Shown here: in pieces, positions 1 to 10,549 of the stretch | Layout: each line of letters starts with the position of its first letter | Position numbering within the stretch: the first letter of the stretch is position 1 | NCBI RefSeq assembly: GCF_014839805.1 | Contig: NC_051129.1 | Location: 9,738,920 to 9,802,919, forward strand | Direction of reading: 5' to 3' | From: Manduca sexta | Lineage: Eukaryota > Arthropoda > Insecta > Lepidoptera > Sphingidae | Length of the DNA stretch: 64,000 bases | Translations under genes and position numbers: made by a program | Notes under the pieces: model-generated | Told to the model about the DNA's origin: nothing | What the model saw: the letters and a program-made list of their open reading frames with translations, nothing else | Databases searched by the model: none

Positions 1-210
1 CTACAAAAAGAAACACGTACGTCTAGAATTTCAATCAAGTCTGTATACACAGCACACATTACGATAACCTTCAAACTCAGAATTGACGGCAATAGAGACA
101 GATTAAATAAATTGTTTCGTGAGTATACATTTCACGTAGTTACACAACGCTGTAGATTTTCTTATTTGTCTGGAGTCGTTGATTTTTATTGGTTATAGGT
201 TTATTTATTT

Positions 211-428
211 ACTAGGTGTAAATAGCGGCTTCGCTCGGGTGTAAAGCTCTGTCAGCTACAAAATTTCTTTAAAGATTGTACGATGGCGTCATCAATTTAA
301 AAAAATTGATAAATGAATTTCATATATGCCATGGAAGCAAATTACCGCCATAAAAGGTAGCCTACGTGTTAATTCTCAATGTGCATCCAAAACCGTTCAG
401 TTGTTTCGTCAGTTACTCCTAACAAACA
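211..428. repeat. Interspersed repeat tail (lepidopteran LINE/Helitron-like 3' region)
   Basis: The stretch has the phrases GTAGCCTACGTGTTAAT and CATCCAAAACCGTTCAG, which recur in the 3' parts of common lepidopteran dispersed repeats. Similar wording occurs at 19920-19975 and in the copies at 21140-21345 and 56620-56818. No coding potential is seen. The class is uncertain. Confidence 0.45.
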
Positions 429-560
429 AGGCTGCAAAGTCTTTGAAATGTCGCTATAAAATTATGAAATAAAAACCGCGATAAAATCTAAAAAAAAACT
501 TTTTTTCAATGTCTATCATTCGCGTAAACATAAGAAATCATTATAAACAAAGAAATAACT
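428..560 (+). mobile_element. Penelope-like element 3' tail (fragment)
   Basis: It contains GGCTGCAAAGTCTTTGAAATG, then CCGCGATAAAATC, then CGCGTAAACATAAGAAATCAT. The first two blocks match the 3' end of the PLE fragment at 57380-57450, which is attached to a recognisable GIY-YIG domain. The third block follows the same tail at 26936-26960. Only the non-coding end is present. Confidence 0.6.
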
Positions 561-849
561 CTCATACGGCCAACTTTACATATTAAATGTCCATTTATGC
601 TCTTCTCCAACGGAATTGATGCCGTTCATGGCTGTCTATTACCTTTTATGCCTTGTCCTTATCTTTATTTACTATTTAGTATACTGTGTTGATTCCCGAG
701 GAACATAGTAGTGCCATTTCAAGAGTCTCTCGAGAGATTTAAGAAGGCAAAGTTACTTATAATAACACAAAGGCTGTTAGAGGAAAATAAGATATGCTTG
801 GAGTACATTACTTAGTTTAGTTATCAAATGAGTATATCTAGACGTTGCC

Positions 850-1191
850 TTTTTTATACGTGGACGCCAAATTGGTCTTACTGCACCTAATGGTAAGTGG
901 TCACCTGCTCGGTTCATAAATTGCGTGCCACTGCTGATCCTGGCTTACAGGAGTTGTAGTGGTGGGTGTGAGGGCGGGAAAGTCTCGTATAATGGTAAGT
1001 GGAGTAGGATCCAATAGAATGTCGACTGACGAGAGATGATTACCCCTCGGCAGTCGACACATTTATGGCGGATATACAAAGGCTGATCCCGAAACGCGAC
1101 TGCATATTTGGGCCACTATGGCGGGTTTTAACACCTCATATATAGAGGTCGCTATCCGGGCGGATACAAAATATATCCTACCACCAGCAAA
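850..1191 (+). repeat. Interspersed repeat family R3, long copy with an internal insert
   Basis: R3 is the most frequent family in this window. Its order here is TTTTTTATACG, then CACCTAATGGTAAGTGG, GTCGACTGACGAGAGATGAT, GGCGGATATAC, GGCGGGTTTTAACACC and finally a CTACCACCAG end. About 80 bases at 905-1000 are not part of R3 elsewhere. They resemble 17385-17492, so this copy carries a second small repeat. The short reading frame at 1118-1303 is repeat sequence, not a gene. Class unknown. Confidence 0.7.
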
Positions 1192-1265
1192 TTGCTTGAA
1201 CTTAATACACAAGGTTTACGATATATATGCAACAACCTTGTATATAATTATAAATAAATATTTAC

Positions 1266-1350
1266 TAATGATTTCTTATGTTTACGCGAATGTTGGACAT
1301 TAAAAATAAACTATTATTCGGATTTTATCGCGGTTTTTATATTATAATTT
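1266..1350 (-). mobile_element. Penelope-like element 3' tail, inverted copy
   Basis: This is the reverse complement of the blocks seen at 460-560: ATGATTTCTTATGTTTACGCG followed by GATTTTATCGCGG. The two tails face each other across the R3 copy at 850-1191. Confidence 0.55.
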
Positions 1351-2864
1351 TTAATTTTAATAGGATAAAATGTATCATATAATATGATAACCGAGGACGT
1401 ACCTTTATGCAAAATTACATTGAAATCTGCTTAGCAGTTTCTTCTAACATGCATATCTTTACAGTTTTTCACATATACTAAAAAAAATTGCTTTATATAG
1501 AATTTAATGAAGCTTTAATGAATGAGAGATTTTTTACTAATCAACCCAAGTTCACTAATCTATAGTTAATTTCTCTGCTTAGACAAGAGGTCAATGAACT
1601 CGACAATACATTAATTCGCTTTACAAAGTTCCAGTTGATTAAATTTAAATTTAATTCGATTTATTTATACCGTATTCAAAGAACGTGGTATTTTTAACCG
1701 TAATTGGCCGTGAATAATATAGTATGTACTTACAAAGGCACGCTGTAGGGCATCGGCGAAGACGTGTAACTATTAATTACAAAATGACTTACTCGATCAT
1801 GAATATGCAATCGATTCTAAATAGCGGTTCGAATAAATTTGAATGTTTATTGTGGAATTTAATTAAAGAGATTTATTTAAAATTTTAAACCTTTTACGTG
1901 ATCGAAAAAGGTCTCATTTTGTAAAACTATTTTTTTTGACGTTTCGACTGATTTAAATATGGAACTGTTGCGTAATATTTTAAATTACTAAAAAGTTTCA
2001 TTCATTTTTTTCTTTTCATGTCATTTTTCTTCCTTAAAACAATACTCAATATACCAAGACCTTATAGTGTGACTATGACTGCGAAATCTTCGAAGCGCCG
2101 TGAATTAAATTTAAACAAATAATCCGACGTTTCCGACGGCATCCTACAACACATATTGTCACATTTTTCACTTTTTAAGTCCTATGTAACATACTCATAT
2201 ATTGCCAAGACAACGAACAAATATTTGCCCTGACACTCGTGGCGATTGCCATGTTTTACTCCAGACGTAAAAACTGAAAGGTCAGCTTGATGACATCACG
2301 CCTCTGTAATTGGATCAGCTGTTAAACTTTAATCTTAGAAAAGCGATTACGGGTGACTGTATATCTGATACTGTGACGATTTTCAAATATAAATTTGAAG
2401 ATTGTTAGTAACTTAGCAACAAAGTACTTCCCAGTAAACACTGGCTTCAATTAAAGCCGAACTGGGCCTGCACGCGGATGCTTGGCGTCAAAACTAGACA
2501 TCGCGATGTTGCTGCTGTAAAAGACATTGGTGCCAGTATTTTTGAGGAATTTGAGACTTATCAAATATATCAGGTTGATGAAAATCTGTTTTATAATACT
2601 CTTTGAATTACTTAAAAATATTTTCATAAGCCTCAAATTCCCCATAAATACTTTCGCTAAATATTTAAATAGATAAAACAAATTTCAACTAACCATACCC
2701 AGGGCATGCAGACCAATTAAATATTTATAAACGTCGGAGTTTCAATTGTGTATTGGATTGGATATACGTAATACTTTCCGATAATGTTGATTAGGGTTTG
2801 AAGTATAGGTGTATATACCAGCAAAATTTTTTATAACGAAGGACAATGGACATTATACTGTATG
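1351..2864. other. Gene-free AT-rich stretch
   Basis: No exon, RNA gene or recognised repeat was seen. The only open frame (2451-2681, minus) has no recognisable motif and AT-rich codon use like the surrounding DNA. Confidence 0.5.
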
Positions 2865-3031
2865 GCAGTGGCGTAGCGTCCATACAATCCGATTACTACC
2901 GGCTTCCCTTTTAGGTTTATTTACGTTTGTCTTAGTTTTTGTTTGCTGTTAAATAAGCCGCGATATGTTATCTAAGACAACTTTTTTTTGCCTCGGGTTA
3001 CCTTTTAAAAAATTTCCCTCTTCGCCACTGC
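2865..3031 (+). mobile_element. MITE-like repeat with short terminal inverted repeats
   Basis: The ends read GCAGTGGCG and CGCCACTGC, an inverted pair. The inside has CGTCCATACAATCCGATTAC. A related copy is at 40423-40606 (AATGGCGAAGGGTCCATATAA ... CTTCGCCACTG). It is small and non-coding, consistent with a miniature DNA transposon. No target-site duplication was established. Confidence 0.5.
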
Positions 3032-3043
3032 AGTATGGTTAAT

Positions 3044-3235
3044 TATAGACCAGATATCAGGGTTAAATTTGGGCTCCAATTTGTAATAAGTCGTTGTTTA
3101 TTCGAATGCCCGTGTAACAAGATATCACAGCGTCTGGATATTAATCCAAAAATAATATATTCACAGAAAATATGCGCATAAAAACGTGCAAATCACGATA
3201 TGAAGTTTTTTATATTGCAGTTTCACGGTAGATTG
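3044..3235 (-). repeat. Dispersed repeat G, copy 1 (inverted partner at 6690-6937)
   Basis: Read on the minus strand it aligns with 6690-6937 over roughly 190 bases with small indels. Shared blocks are CTACCGTGAAAC, ACTTCATAT, TGATTTGCAC, GCATATTTTCTGT and CAACGACTTATTAC. Class unknown. Confidence 0.55.
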
Positions 3236-4713
3236 TGTAACCATCGCAAGAGCCCAAAGATTTACCTACCGTATACGACTACGGATGTAAAGAAATAAAT
3301 ATTTTAAAGTCTTCAGATGGTTAAAAATATCTTACATAAAACATTGCTTACTCAGTAAACGCCAAATTAAAATCAAGTTAGTTATTTAGTTTTAAAAATA
3401 CTTTATACAACCGACTGCTAAGCTAGTATTTTACTAGATCAAATCCGGGTGTGAATGCGGGCTTTAAGCGTGCGGCTTGCCTTCCATTCTGTAAAAAATG
3501 AAAAAATCTACTACCCGCTCGTTGAAAAATATCTCACCCGCGGCGCCCGAATGGTTAAAGCGGAGTAGGGCGCGTTAAAAACCTTACCAATCTAAGAGAC
3601 GAAAGAAATTGAATTTAAAGTTTAATCAAAATAGTCAATTTTACACATATTTTATTATCATTTTTAATTTTAATGTAGAAGGCACGAACAAAATCTGTTC
3701 AAAAATCATCATGATATGAGCCTTCGAAAGTCGATGGAAGGACTAGATTTAAAAAAATAAAAACGAGACGTAATAAATCTTTGTGACGTAATGGAGACAT
3801 GACGCACGCGAAAAAAAGAGATAAAACGATTACCCCATTATGCGCCGATTATTACAAATTACAATCTTTGAAATATGAATTCCTACGTAGTTTTTTAGTC
3901 AATTTTATAAGAGTTTCATTTGCATATTATTTGCCATTACGTAAATAATGAGTGATAAAATTTTACATAGTAAATACCCTATTTAAATAAAAAGTAAGTA
4001 TTCACAATTAACTGAATTATTTTATTCTTATAATGTCAGCGTGTTTAAGTGTTCTGGGGTAAAGTTTAATTAATATTTGTAAAATTTTCGATCTCTGGTG
4101 GTTTACTAGTAAAAGCCCGGCGGGTCTTAGGTTGAGTATAGCTAACTGGTGAATGTAGAACGAATATAACGCCTACCAACAAAAACATTTTTTTTTGCTG
4201 GCTGTACCCCGCCTGATCCTAGACAGTAACTGTATTATTAAAATGTATAATATGCTTTTAAATTAAAAAAAATCACTGAACTGCAAAATATAAAGAATTT
4301 AAAAATCGAACACTTTAAAAATTTTAAATCACTAAATCAAATCCAATATCAGCATTTGTAAGCTTGGTTAGGATTTATTTTCGCTTGCACCGCCCGGTGT
4401 AAATCAAACACCGTCCCTGGAGAACTGGGCTCGATTCCGGGAACAAAATGCACCTTATATGTTTTATCCGGGTGAAAATCTATAATCGCCAGTCCTATTG
4501 TAATCGGTTCAACAATTCCCCTTCCAATGAACAGTCATCAAGATTTATTCTTCAATTGTTTTTTGTTGATTAAACTGTGGGTGTACAAGTATACAGCTAT
4601 CATTTGTTCAAAGATTTTAATTTCAGTGAAATAAATTCTATGAACTCACATTGGACCGGTTTTCGGGCATACATTGGACTATAAATAAATAAGTGAGAAT
4701 AGAGAGATACGAG
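3236..4713. other. Gene-free stretch
   Basis: AT-rich DNA with no exon recognised. At about 4425-4440 there is a box-B-like word (GGCTCGATTCC), but no convincing box A or tRNA fold was seen around it. Confidence 0.4.
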
Positions 4714-5064
4714 TTACGAATAACATTATAATAATAATAATATCAGCCATATACTTGCCCACTGCTGAGCACGGGCCTCCTCTACTACTGAGTGGGATTA
4801 GGCCTTAGTCTACCACGCTGGCCTAGTGCGGATTAGTAGACTTCACACACCTTCGAAATTCATATAGAGAACTTCTCAAATGTGCAGGTTTCCTCACGAT
4901 GTTTTCCTTCACCGTTAAAGCCAACGATAAATTCACAAAGAGTACGCACATGATTTTTTATAAAAGTCAGAGGTGTGTGCCCTTGGGATTTGAACCTGCG
5001 GACATTCGTCTCGGCAGTCCGTTCCACACCCAATTAGGCTATCGCCGCTTTTACGAATAACATT
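4714..5064 (-). mobile_element. SINE A, full-length, with 14-bp target-site duplication
   Basis: On the minus strand the element starts AGCGGCGATAGCCTAATTGGG (box A region) and has GGTTCAAATCC (box B), so the 5' end is tRNA-derived. It ends in a GGGCTGATATTA-type 3' end with an (ATT)n tail. The element is 4728-5050. The same 14 bases (TTACGAATAACATT) flank it at 4714-4727 and 5051-5064. Pol III transcription and LINE-driven retroposition are the known mechanism for this class. Confidence 0.85.
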
Positions 5065-5579
5065 GAAATCAATATAAATGACAACACATCCATTAACAGT
5101 GATATAATGTATCAATTTCGCAGACCACTGATCAAAGGTGCCGCGGACTACAATGATATCGCACTCTCGTATCAAATCCCTCCATCGTAACCATTCGCAA
5201 CAAAAGGACATAACATAAAATAAATAAAAAATATTTTTTATTAACTATTACACATGTTTTCCTTATTAGCTAATAGTGGTCATATTCTTTTAAGCATAGA
5301 TAATGCTTGTATTTATCTTTGCAGTAAGCCTTGGATTCCCAATAGTCTATAGATTGCTTCAATTTTGGCGGTTAGGGCGTATTAATGTTAAACACAAATT
5401 TTACACGTTGGAAGTCACCTTCGGAAATATTTATTCGAAAGAATATCGTCACCCATCAGAATCTACATTATCTCTGAATATAATTTCTTCTAAAAAATAA
5501 CTCACAAGTCGCAAGCAAATTCGTACGTTACCGATTTCGAAACAAACAAATACTGAAATATGATAATTGAATATAATTA
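5065..5579. other. Gene-free stretch
   Basis: No recognised feature. The reading frames at 4933-5211 and 5303-5500 run through SINE A and plain AT-rich DNA and show no protein motif. Confidence 0.4.
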
Positions 5580-5872
5580 CTGGTGGTACTTCTTTTATAT
5601 GTGAGAGTTCGCCTTAGGTAGCACCGCAATGTCTATTTCTGACGCTAAGCAGCAGTGTGTTTCGGTTTGAAGAACATTGTAGCCAGTGTAACTACTGGAC
5701 ATAAAACTTAACATCTCATATCTCAGGATGGCGAGCAAAGTGGCAACCAAACAATACCTTATAATTGAAGGTGTTGGATGGTGTTTCTACTGTTTACGTC
5801 GTCGTATCGCTTACCATCAGGCGAACGGCAAGCTCGTCTTGTCATTTTTGTCATTCAAAGTAATAAAAAAAA
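5580..5872 (+). repeat. Retroposon family R2 (SINE/LINE-tail-like)
   Basis: Blocks in order: CTGGTGGTA, ATGTGAGAG, ACCGCAATGTCTATTTCTG, CATTGTAGCCAGTGTAACTA, CTCAGGATGGCGAGC, GGTGTTGGATGGTGTTTCTA, GCGAACGGCAAGCTCGTC, then a CAAAGTAATAAAAAA end. Similar copies are at 21613, 23778, 27559, 40132 and 53839. The A-rich 3' end suggests a non-LTR retroposon or its SINE partner. The frame 5728-6060 is repeat-derived. Confidence 0.65.
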
Positions 5873-6200
5873 TGAAACACATAATACATTCGATTTTAAA
5901 TTCACAGAATCGAGTAACAATGTTAAAGACTACTGTGATATATTCTGATGGTAATCATAGCCGTCAGCGGTTCGACGTGAGGAATTCGCAATTTGGTACC
6001 GGATCTACGTCACCAGTGATTTATTGCCGCTACTTAGACAGCCAGGACAAATATTACTAAGGATTCTAAATCATATTTGCTTTATTTGCATTAACATTGG
6101 TCACGAATTCTTCGGAAGTAGTTTGTGATAAATTAAAAACTAAATGCCCTTCCTTACGGTGCACACAAACTCCGTACTAAATTACAACAAAATTGCTTTG

Positions 6201-6362
6201 AAACAATGGTTTCATTATTTCAGCCGGGAATCGTCCACTGCTGGACATAGGCCTCCCCCTTTGAGCGCCATAGGGACGCTCATCCATCGGACTCCGTCGA
6301 CCCTCACCGGATGGTCGGTCCCTCAAATGAGGGGCTTGCCTACGCCGCCTAAACAATGGTTT
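6201..6362 (-). mobile_element. 5'-truncated RTE-like LINE end with 12-bp target-site duplication
   Basis: The insert is 6213-6350. On the minus strand it encodes a reverse-transcriptase C-terminus ending EAYVQQWTIPG and a stop. This matches the related end EAYVQQWT in the fragment at 62448-62822. The flanks repeat AAACAATGGTTT at 6201-6212 and 6351-6362. That is the expected product of target-primed reverse transcription with severe 5' truncation (138 bp left). Confidence 0.75.
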
Positions 6363-6689
6363 AGTCGTATTTAAAAATGTAACAGACAGAACTACTTCCG
6401 CATTTGTAATATTATGTATTATAAAATATACACGCGTGGAACAAACTATAGCGAGAGTTAAACAAATTGCTTGTAAGACAGAAGTGTCAGATTCCTTTCC
6501 GAGACGATAAACAGCCGTTTCCAACAAACGATCCCAATCTCAATCTTCAATCCGATTCCGAGAATGAACCAATCATAATAACTCATTTGTAGCGTGTCAA
6601 AAAAACTTTGTTCTGATAGGTACATTTTTGAGATGGATCAAAAAAGCGGCGGCATTGTTTATAGAAAATTTTGCGCTTATGTGATGATT

Positions 6690-6937
6690 ATTCAATTTAC
6701 CGTGAAATAGCAAAACATCAATGGAATTACTTCATATTTGCACGTTATACGTTACGTGTCATGATTTGCACCTTTTTAATGCGAATATTAGCATATTTTC
6801 TGTAAATATATTATGTTTGTAATAATATGTAAGGAAGCTGTGACATCTTGTCATACATTTAAAAAAAAGACAACGACTTATTACCAATTGGTAATAATTT
6901 TTGGAGCAAAAATTTCGCCGTGATGTCTTGTCTATAA
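6690..6937 (+). repeat. Dispersed repeat G, copy 2
   Basis: Counterpart of 3044-3235 in opposite orientation, about 3.5 kb away. This copy has extra bases near 6740-6765 (TTATACGTTACGTG). No coding content. Confidence 0.55.
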
Positions 6938-7937
6938 CTAACTACATAGTTTAATGTCTTTGAAATAACTCTAATATTTCTCTACTAGAAACTTAATTTG
7001 CAAAAGACAGCGTTCATCACCATTAAGCGCCAAAAATCACATGGAAACACCATAAAACTCCAATTGAACCGTTAATAGAATCCTAAAAAGGTCGAAGCGG
7101 CACACACTCATCCAAATTGGGTAAACATCTTAGTCAACCCTCTTCAACGGGCATCAACAAATAGACCCTAATCTTTTGTGAGATGATAATTGCATTTTAT
7201 AACCTCAAACTGTATTAAAATTGAGTGCAAATAAAAATATTATACAATTAGTTACTTAAAACAGTACAAATATTCTCTTTTGTCATTGTTGAAAAAAGAA
7301 ACATAAACAAGATTAATACATTTTCTCAAATTTACGGTAGAATGGGCGACCTTGTTTAAGCGATATCATCCGAGCAATCTTATTTTTTACAAAAAGGACA
7401 GATGTCGAAAATATCACAATTCTGTGTAAATTAAAATAATAATCAAATACTATTTCTATTAATTACAACGGATTTAGAATTTTAGTGACTTCTTCGATTC
7501 ATTTTAAAGAGAGAGAAGAAAAGATAAAGACCAGTCACCGTAACAAAAACTCAGCGGGTTTTATCACGCCAATTATAACCTTAGTATTAAAAAAATAACA
7601 AACATTTTGCTTCAACGTTACGTTCCAACCATCAATCCTTATCCAGTAACTGACATGTCCATTTTCCATTAGTGCTGAAATAAAAGTTGTGCTAAATTAA
7701 AGCAACTAAGAAACGGCAATTCGACCGCACACAGTTTACTTTGACAAAATTTCCAATCTCCGATGTGCAAACAGGATTTTTTTTAGTTTCGGGATGAACT
7801 AACCTTTTTCGCGTAGAACTTTGTCCTTTTGTATCATGGTTCGTATAAAAACTAGGGTTAGCTACTGGATAAAAAATATTTTTGTTATGCAGTTCATTAT
7901 GATTTTTTTATTAATTTTTAGATGTTGGCTGAGAATT
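6938..7937. other. Gene-free stretch
   Basis: AT-rich, with no recognisable exon or repeat. Confidence 0.4.
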
Positions 7938-8110
7938 TTTAACGGACTTAAAAACAGGAAGTTCTCAATAAGATTGATTCTTTTGTGTATGTAACGGGAT
8001 ATCTCCGCCAATTATGAACCGATTTTGAAAATTCTTTTAGTTTACAGTGTGGTGTAGATCCATGGTGGTCCCATATAAAAATAATTTTACAATGAAAATG
8101 AAGGGTCGTG
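7938..8110 (+). repeat. Dispersed repeat E (CCGACTTCCAAAAAGG family)
   Basis: It starts like a diverged AACCGACTTCCAAAAAGGAGG element and continues with GAACCGATTTTGAAAATTCTTT. Shorter tails of the same family are at 14729-14750, 27100-27130, 30825-30875, 35455-35495 and 36428-36485. It is widespread in lepidopteran genomes. The class is not decided here. Confidence 0.45.
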
Positions 8111-8423
8111 GTTGTACGATAGATTAAAAAATAAATTTCTAAACTATAATATGAACTCCAAGTAATCAATATGGAGTAGCAGTTATTATATTTCGTGTAA
8201 TAACATTGTCGGAAGCTCAAACAATCCCCTTCTATGATCCTTGTTGCTTTCCTTAGAGGTTTTCACAAAATTATTTTATCAGTGTTTATGGGCGTTGGTT
8301 ATGATGTACCTATTAACTTTTTGCTATTTCACTGCCTTATCACTTTTCAAGGGTAGGCAGAAGTGTATCACACCCACGTTTATTTTCACTAAGATATATT
8401 AAAGGTATTTTCTTAGTATTTTC

Positions 8424-8727
8424 TTGGTGGTCGGATACTTTAGTCCGGATAGCGACCACGGTACACAATGTCCAAACTGTAGCATAGTAGCCCACGTAAT
8501 TGTGTCGCAGTTCAGAATTAGCCTGTGTATATCCGGTTTTAAACAGGCTATAATGGTTTATATATTGTGTCATCTGCTGGAGTCAGTCTGTGTTTATCAA
8601 ACAAACAGGCCGACATAGTTGTATCGACTGGCAAGGGGTAACTTATCTCTCATCAATAGACACTATTTGGACCTCACTTTACTAACAATCTGGTGCAGTG
8701 AGCTAATTTTGTCGTATAAAAAAATAT
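8424..8727 (-). repeat. R3 copy, reverse orientation
   Basis: Reverse-complement order of R3: TTGGTGGTCGGATA, ATAGCGACCAC, AGCCTGTGTATATCCGG, CAGGCCGACATAGTTGT, then a CGTATAAAAAAA end. A GTTTATCAAACAAACAG segment interrupts it near 8590. The overlapping frames are repeat-derived. Confidence 0.65.
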
Positions 8728-9052
8728 TTAATCACTGGATACATTGTCCATAGATAAATATACCCATGCAAATATCAAACCGTTCCCTCCCTTTGGTGCC
8801 AGAAGCACGCGTGTTAATTTGTGGTGGCACACATTTATGGTTGAGCGATTCGACCCATTGGACGAGAATCGTTATCCCTCTTCTGTCATAAGATTTGATA
8901 TTAAACAACAAAGGGTTGTTAGAGACAACCGTTTCATAGAACTTGTGTAAAATTAATTAATATGTCATTTTCAATGATAGATAGAAAAACAATTATGCCG
9001 CAGTCGTAAAACAAATACAATTTGCACAAAAAGACAACTAATAATTAATGAA

Positions 9053-9357
9053 TAATAAATAACTTAGAAAACGTTTGTGGTGTGAATTTGGAGGAATCAT
9101 GTTTTTCACATGGTCAACTTTATGTTGCCTGCTCCAGAGTCGCTACCCCCAGCCTTTTGTTTCTTCATGCTCAAAATGGAAAAACAAAAAATATTGTTTA
9201 TCAAAATGTTTTGGATTCAGTTTTTAAATAGCTAGCAATCAATAAAATATTTATTTGTTTGAATAAATGTATTTGATGTTGCAATTTTTTTTTGATATTT
9301 CACTTTATACGTAGCGAAGCATGTACCGGGCCGCTAGTAATAAATAACTTAGAAAAC
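9053..9357 (+). mobile_element. Helitron 3' end remnant between 20-bp direct repeats
   Basis: The unique part is 9073-9337. It begins inside a helicase reading frame and ends GGGCCGCTAG followed by T. A terminal CTAG next to a host T, after a short GC-rich stem-like region, is the usual Helitron 3' end. The same 20 bases (beginning TAATAAATAACTT) flank it at 9053-9072 and 9338-9357. Canonical Helitrons insert between A and T without duplicating the target, so these repeats need another explanation. Confidence 0.75.
9073..9231 (+). pseudogene. Helitron RepHel helicase C-terminal fragment
   Basis: The frame from 9073 reads VCGVNLEESCFSHGQLYVACSRV, followed by a tail that includes GKTKNIVYQNVLD, and ends in TAG at 9229-9231. 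The GQLYVACSRV core is a hallmark of the last helicase motif in Pif1-like helicases of Helitron RepHel proteins. Only about 50 residues remain. The Rep domain and the earlier helicase motifs are absent upstream, so this copy cannot act alone. The 3' untranslated part runs to the CTAG end. Confidence 0.8.
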
Positions 9358-9990
9358 AGTTATGTAAAAAGTACGAGATAGTTTTTTTTCGAATACAGGA
9401 AATACGGGTTCTCTCAAAATAAATCAGTTTTTGATGGTACCATACAAGGTATTTATAAAATATTGAGTGAAGATTTCTTTGCATTATTTACATTTATACA
9501 TACAATTATAGTAGATATTATACTAGATAGCGTATTAATGTCTATATAAAAAAAGAAAAAATATACACATTGTTTGTGCAAATATAGATAACAGAATATA
9601 ACACGAAGAACTAAATCTGTTTTTTAATATCGGTGACCAACGGCACCGATGGTACCCGCTTTCGGATAAAATGAATAATTCATACATTCATTGCTATCGC
9701 TTAAACTCGAAGGAACTTATTCGTACTTTAAAGACCGGCGATGTATTAAAAATTGGTCAGGTTGATTTTTATGAACTAATTTTAATAATCGTTGATAGCA
9801 CTCCACTGCGATTGTCACCCTTAGATATGACATGTCAAGTGTCTCAATTACCATGGCTATTTAAGCTAAATACAACAGCGCTAGCTAGTGCTTGGTGGCA
9901 AATAAATATTACAGTGTTTCGCGAATCCTCGTATAAAGTTGACCAAATGAATTTTCCTATTTAAATAGAAGAACGTGTGCAAACACTTAC
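9358..9990. other. Intronic stretch downstream of the GTPase exon
   Basis: This should be the start of the intron after the exon at 9991-10337 (minus). A 97-codon open frame on the plus strand (9671-9964) has no recognisable motif. The rest is AT-rich. Confidence 0.4.
9985..9990 (-). other. Splice donor of the GTPase exon
   Basis: The minus strand reads TTGGG|GTAAGTGTTTGC, a consensus 5' splice site. Without it the frame meets TAA in the next codon. Confidence 0.75.
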
Positions 9991-10337
9991 CCCAACATGA
10001 CCAGTCTGTAGCAGTTCTTCGCCGGAGGCGCGGAGTCCTCACACCCCTGGGGCAAAGGTGCGCTTGGCCCCGGCGACCTTTCAGGTTCCGACTCCTCCCC
10101 TACTCCCGCCCCTCTCCTACAAAGCCACGAGGTGCCGCACTTATCCCTAGCATCCTCTACTGGTGCTGCAAACTGGCATCGCCGAGGAGAGCTTTGCCTT
10201 CCACTGGACAAAGAGGACTTTAGAGGCGACGGTGGCGCCCTCACTGGGCTAGGAGATGCCCTAACTGGTGATGTGGAGACTTTCACAGGCGACGACTGCA
10301 GCGATACGCCGCCGCGGTCTGCGGTCCCGTTCAACAT
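9991..10337 (-). CDS. First coding exon of a Rasd1/Dexras1 (Rhes)-type Ras-family GTPase
   Basis: Translation from ATG at 10337 gives 115 complete codons plus two bases, ending at a GG|GTAAGT donor (donor at 9990-9985). The exon ends ...PAKNCYRLVMLG. The motif AKNCYR(M/L)V(I/V/M)LG directly before the P-loop is typical of Rasd1/Rasd2 proteins. The exon stops at the first Gly of the GxxxxGK nucleotide-binding loop. Residues 16-42 carry four SPVK/SPVR/SPLK-like repeats, possible proline-directed phosphorylation sites, and the rest of the leader is Ser/Pro/Gly-rich and probably disordered. Vertebrate Rasd leaders are much shorter. An in-frame stop lies upstream (ATG AGT TAA) and the start has A at -3, so the start is well supported. 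GC content is far above the surroundings. Later exons with the G domain should lie at lower coordinates, but none was found in 1-9985. Confidence 0.72.
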
Positions 10338-10549
10338 GGTTCACTTTAACTCATATCCATTGTCAACGCATTGCTCAGTGTGAATACACTGTAAATCTTA
10401 CAATAATAATAACCTGTAAATTGATAGCACAACTCATATTGAATCTAGAGCTATACAATATTAATACGTACTTAGATGGAAATTGGAATCCTATTTTAAG
10501 AATATTGCTACACCGTTATGGAGAAGAAATGCCTTAGCCCTATGTGGCA

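Noticed and set aside
4385..4470. tRNA-like segment with GGCTCGATTCC
   Set aside because: No matching box A at the right distance and no second copy in the window.
8744..8950. Open frame of 68 codons (ERFDPLDENRYPSSVIRFD...) with rather protein-like composition
   Set aside because: No recognised family, no splice context, and it directly follows an R3 repeat. It could be part of an unknown element, but a gene call is not supported.
9671..9964. 97-codon plus-strand frame
   Set aside because: No motif, AT-rich codons, lies opposite the presumed first intron of the GTPase gene.
9975..10537. Plus-strand frames across the GTPase exon
   Set aside because: They are antisense shadows of the GC-rich coding exon, which has the better start, family motif and donor.
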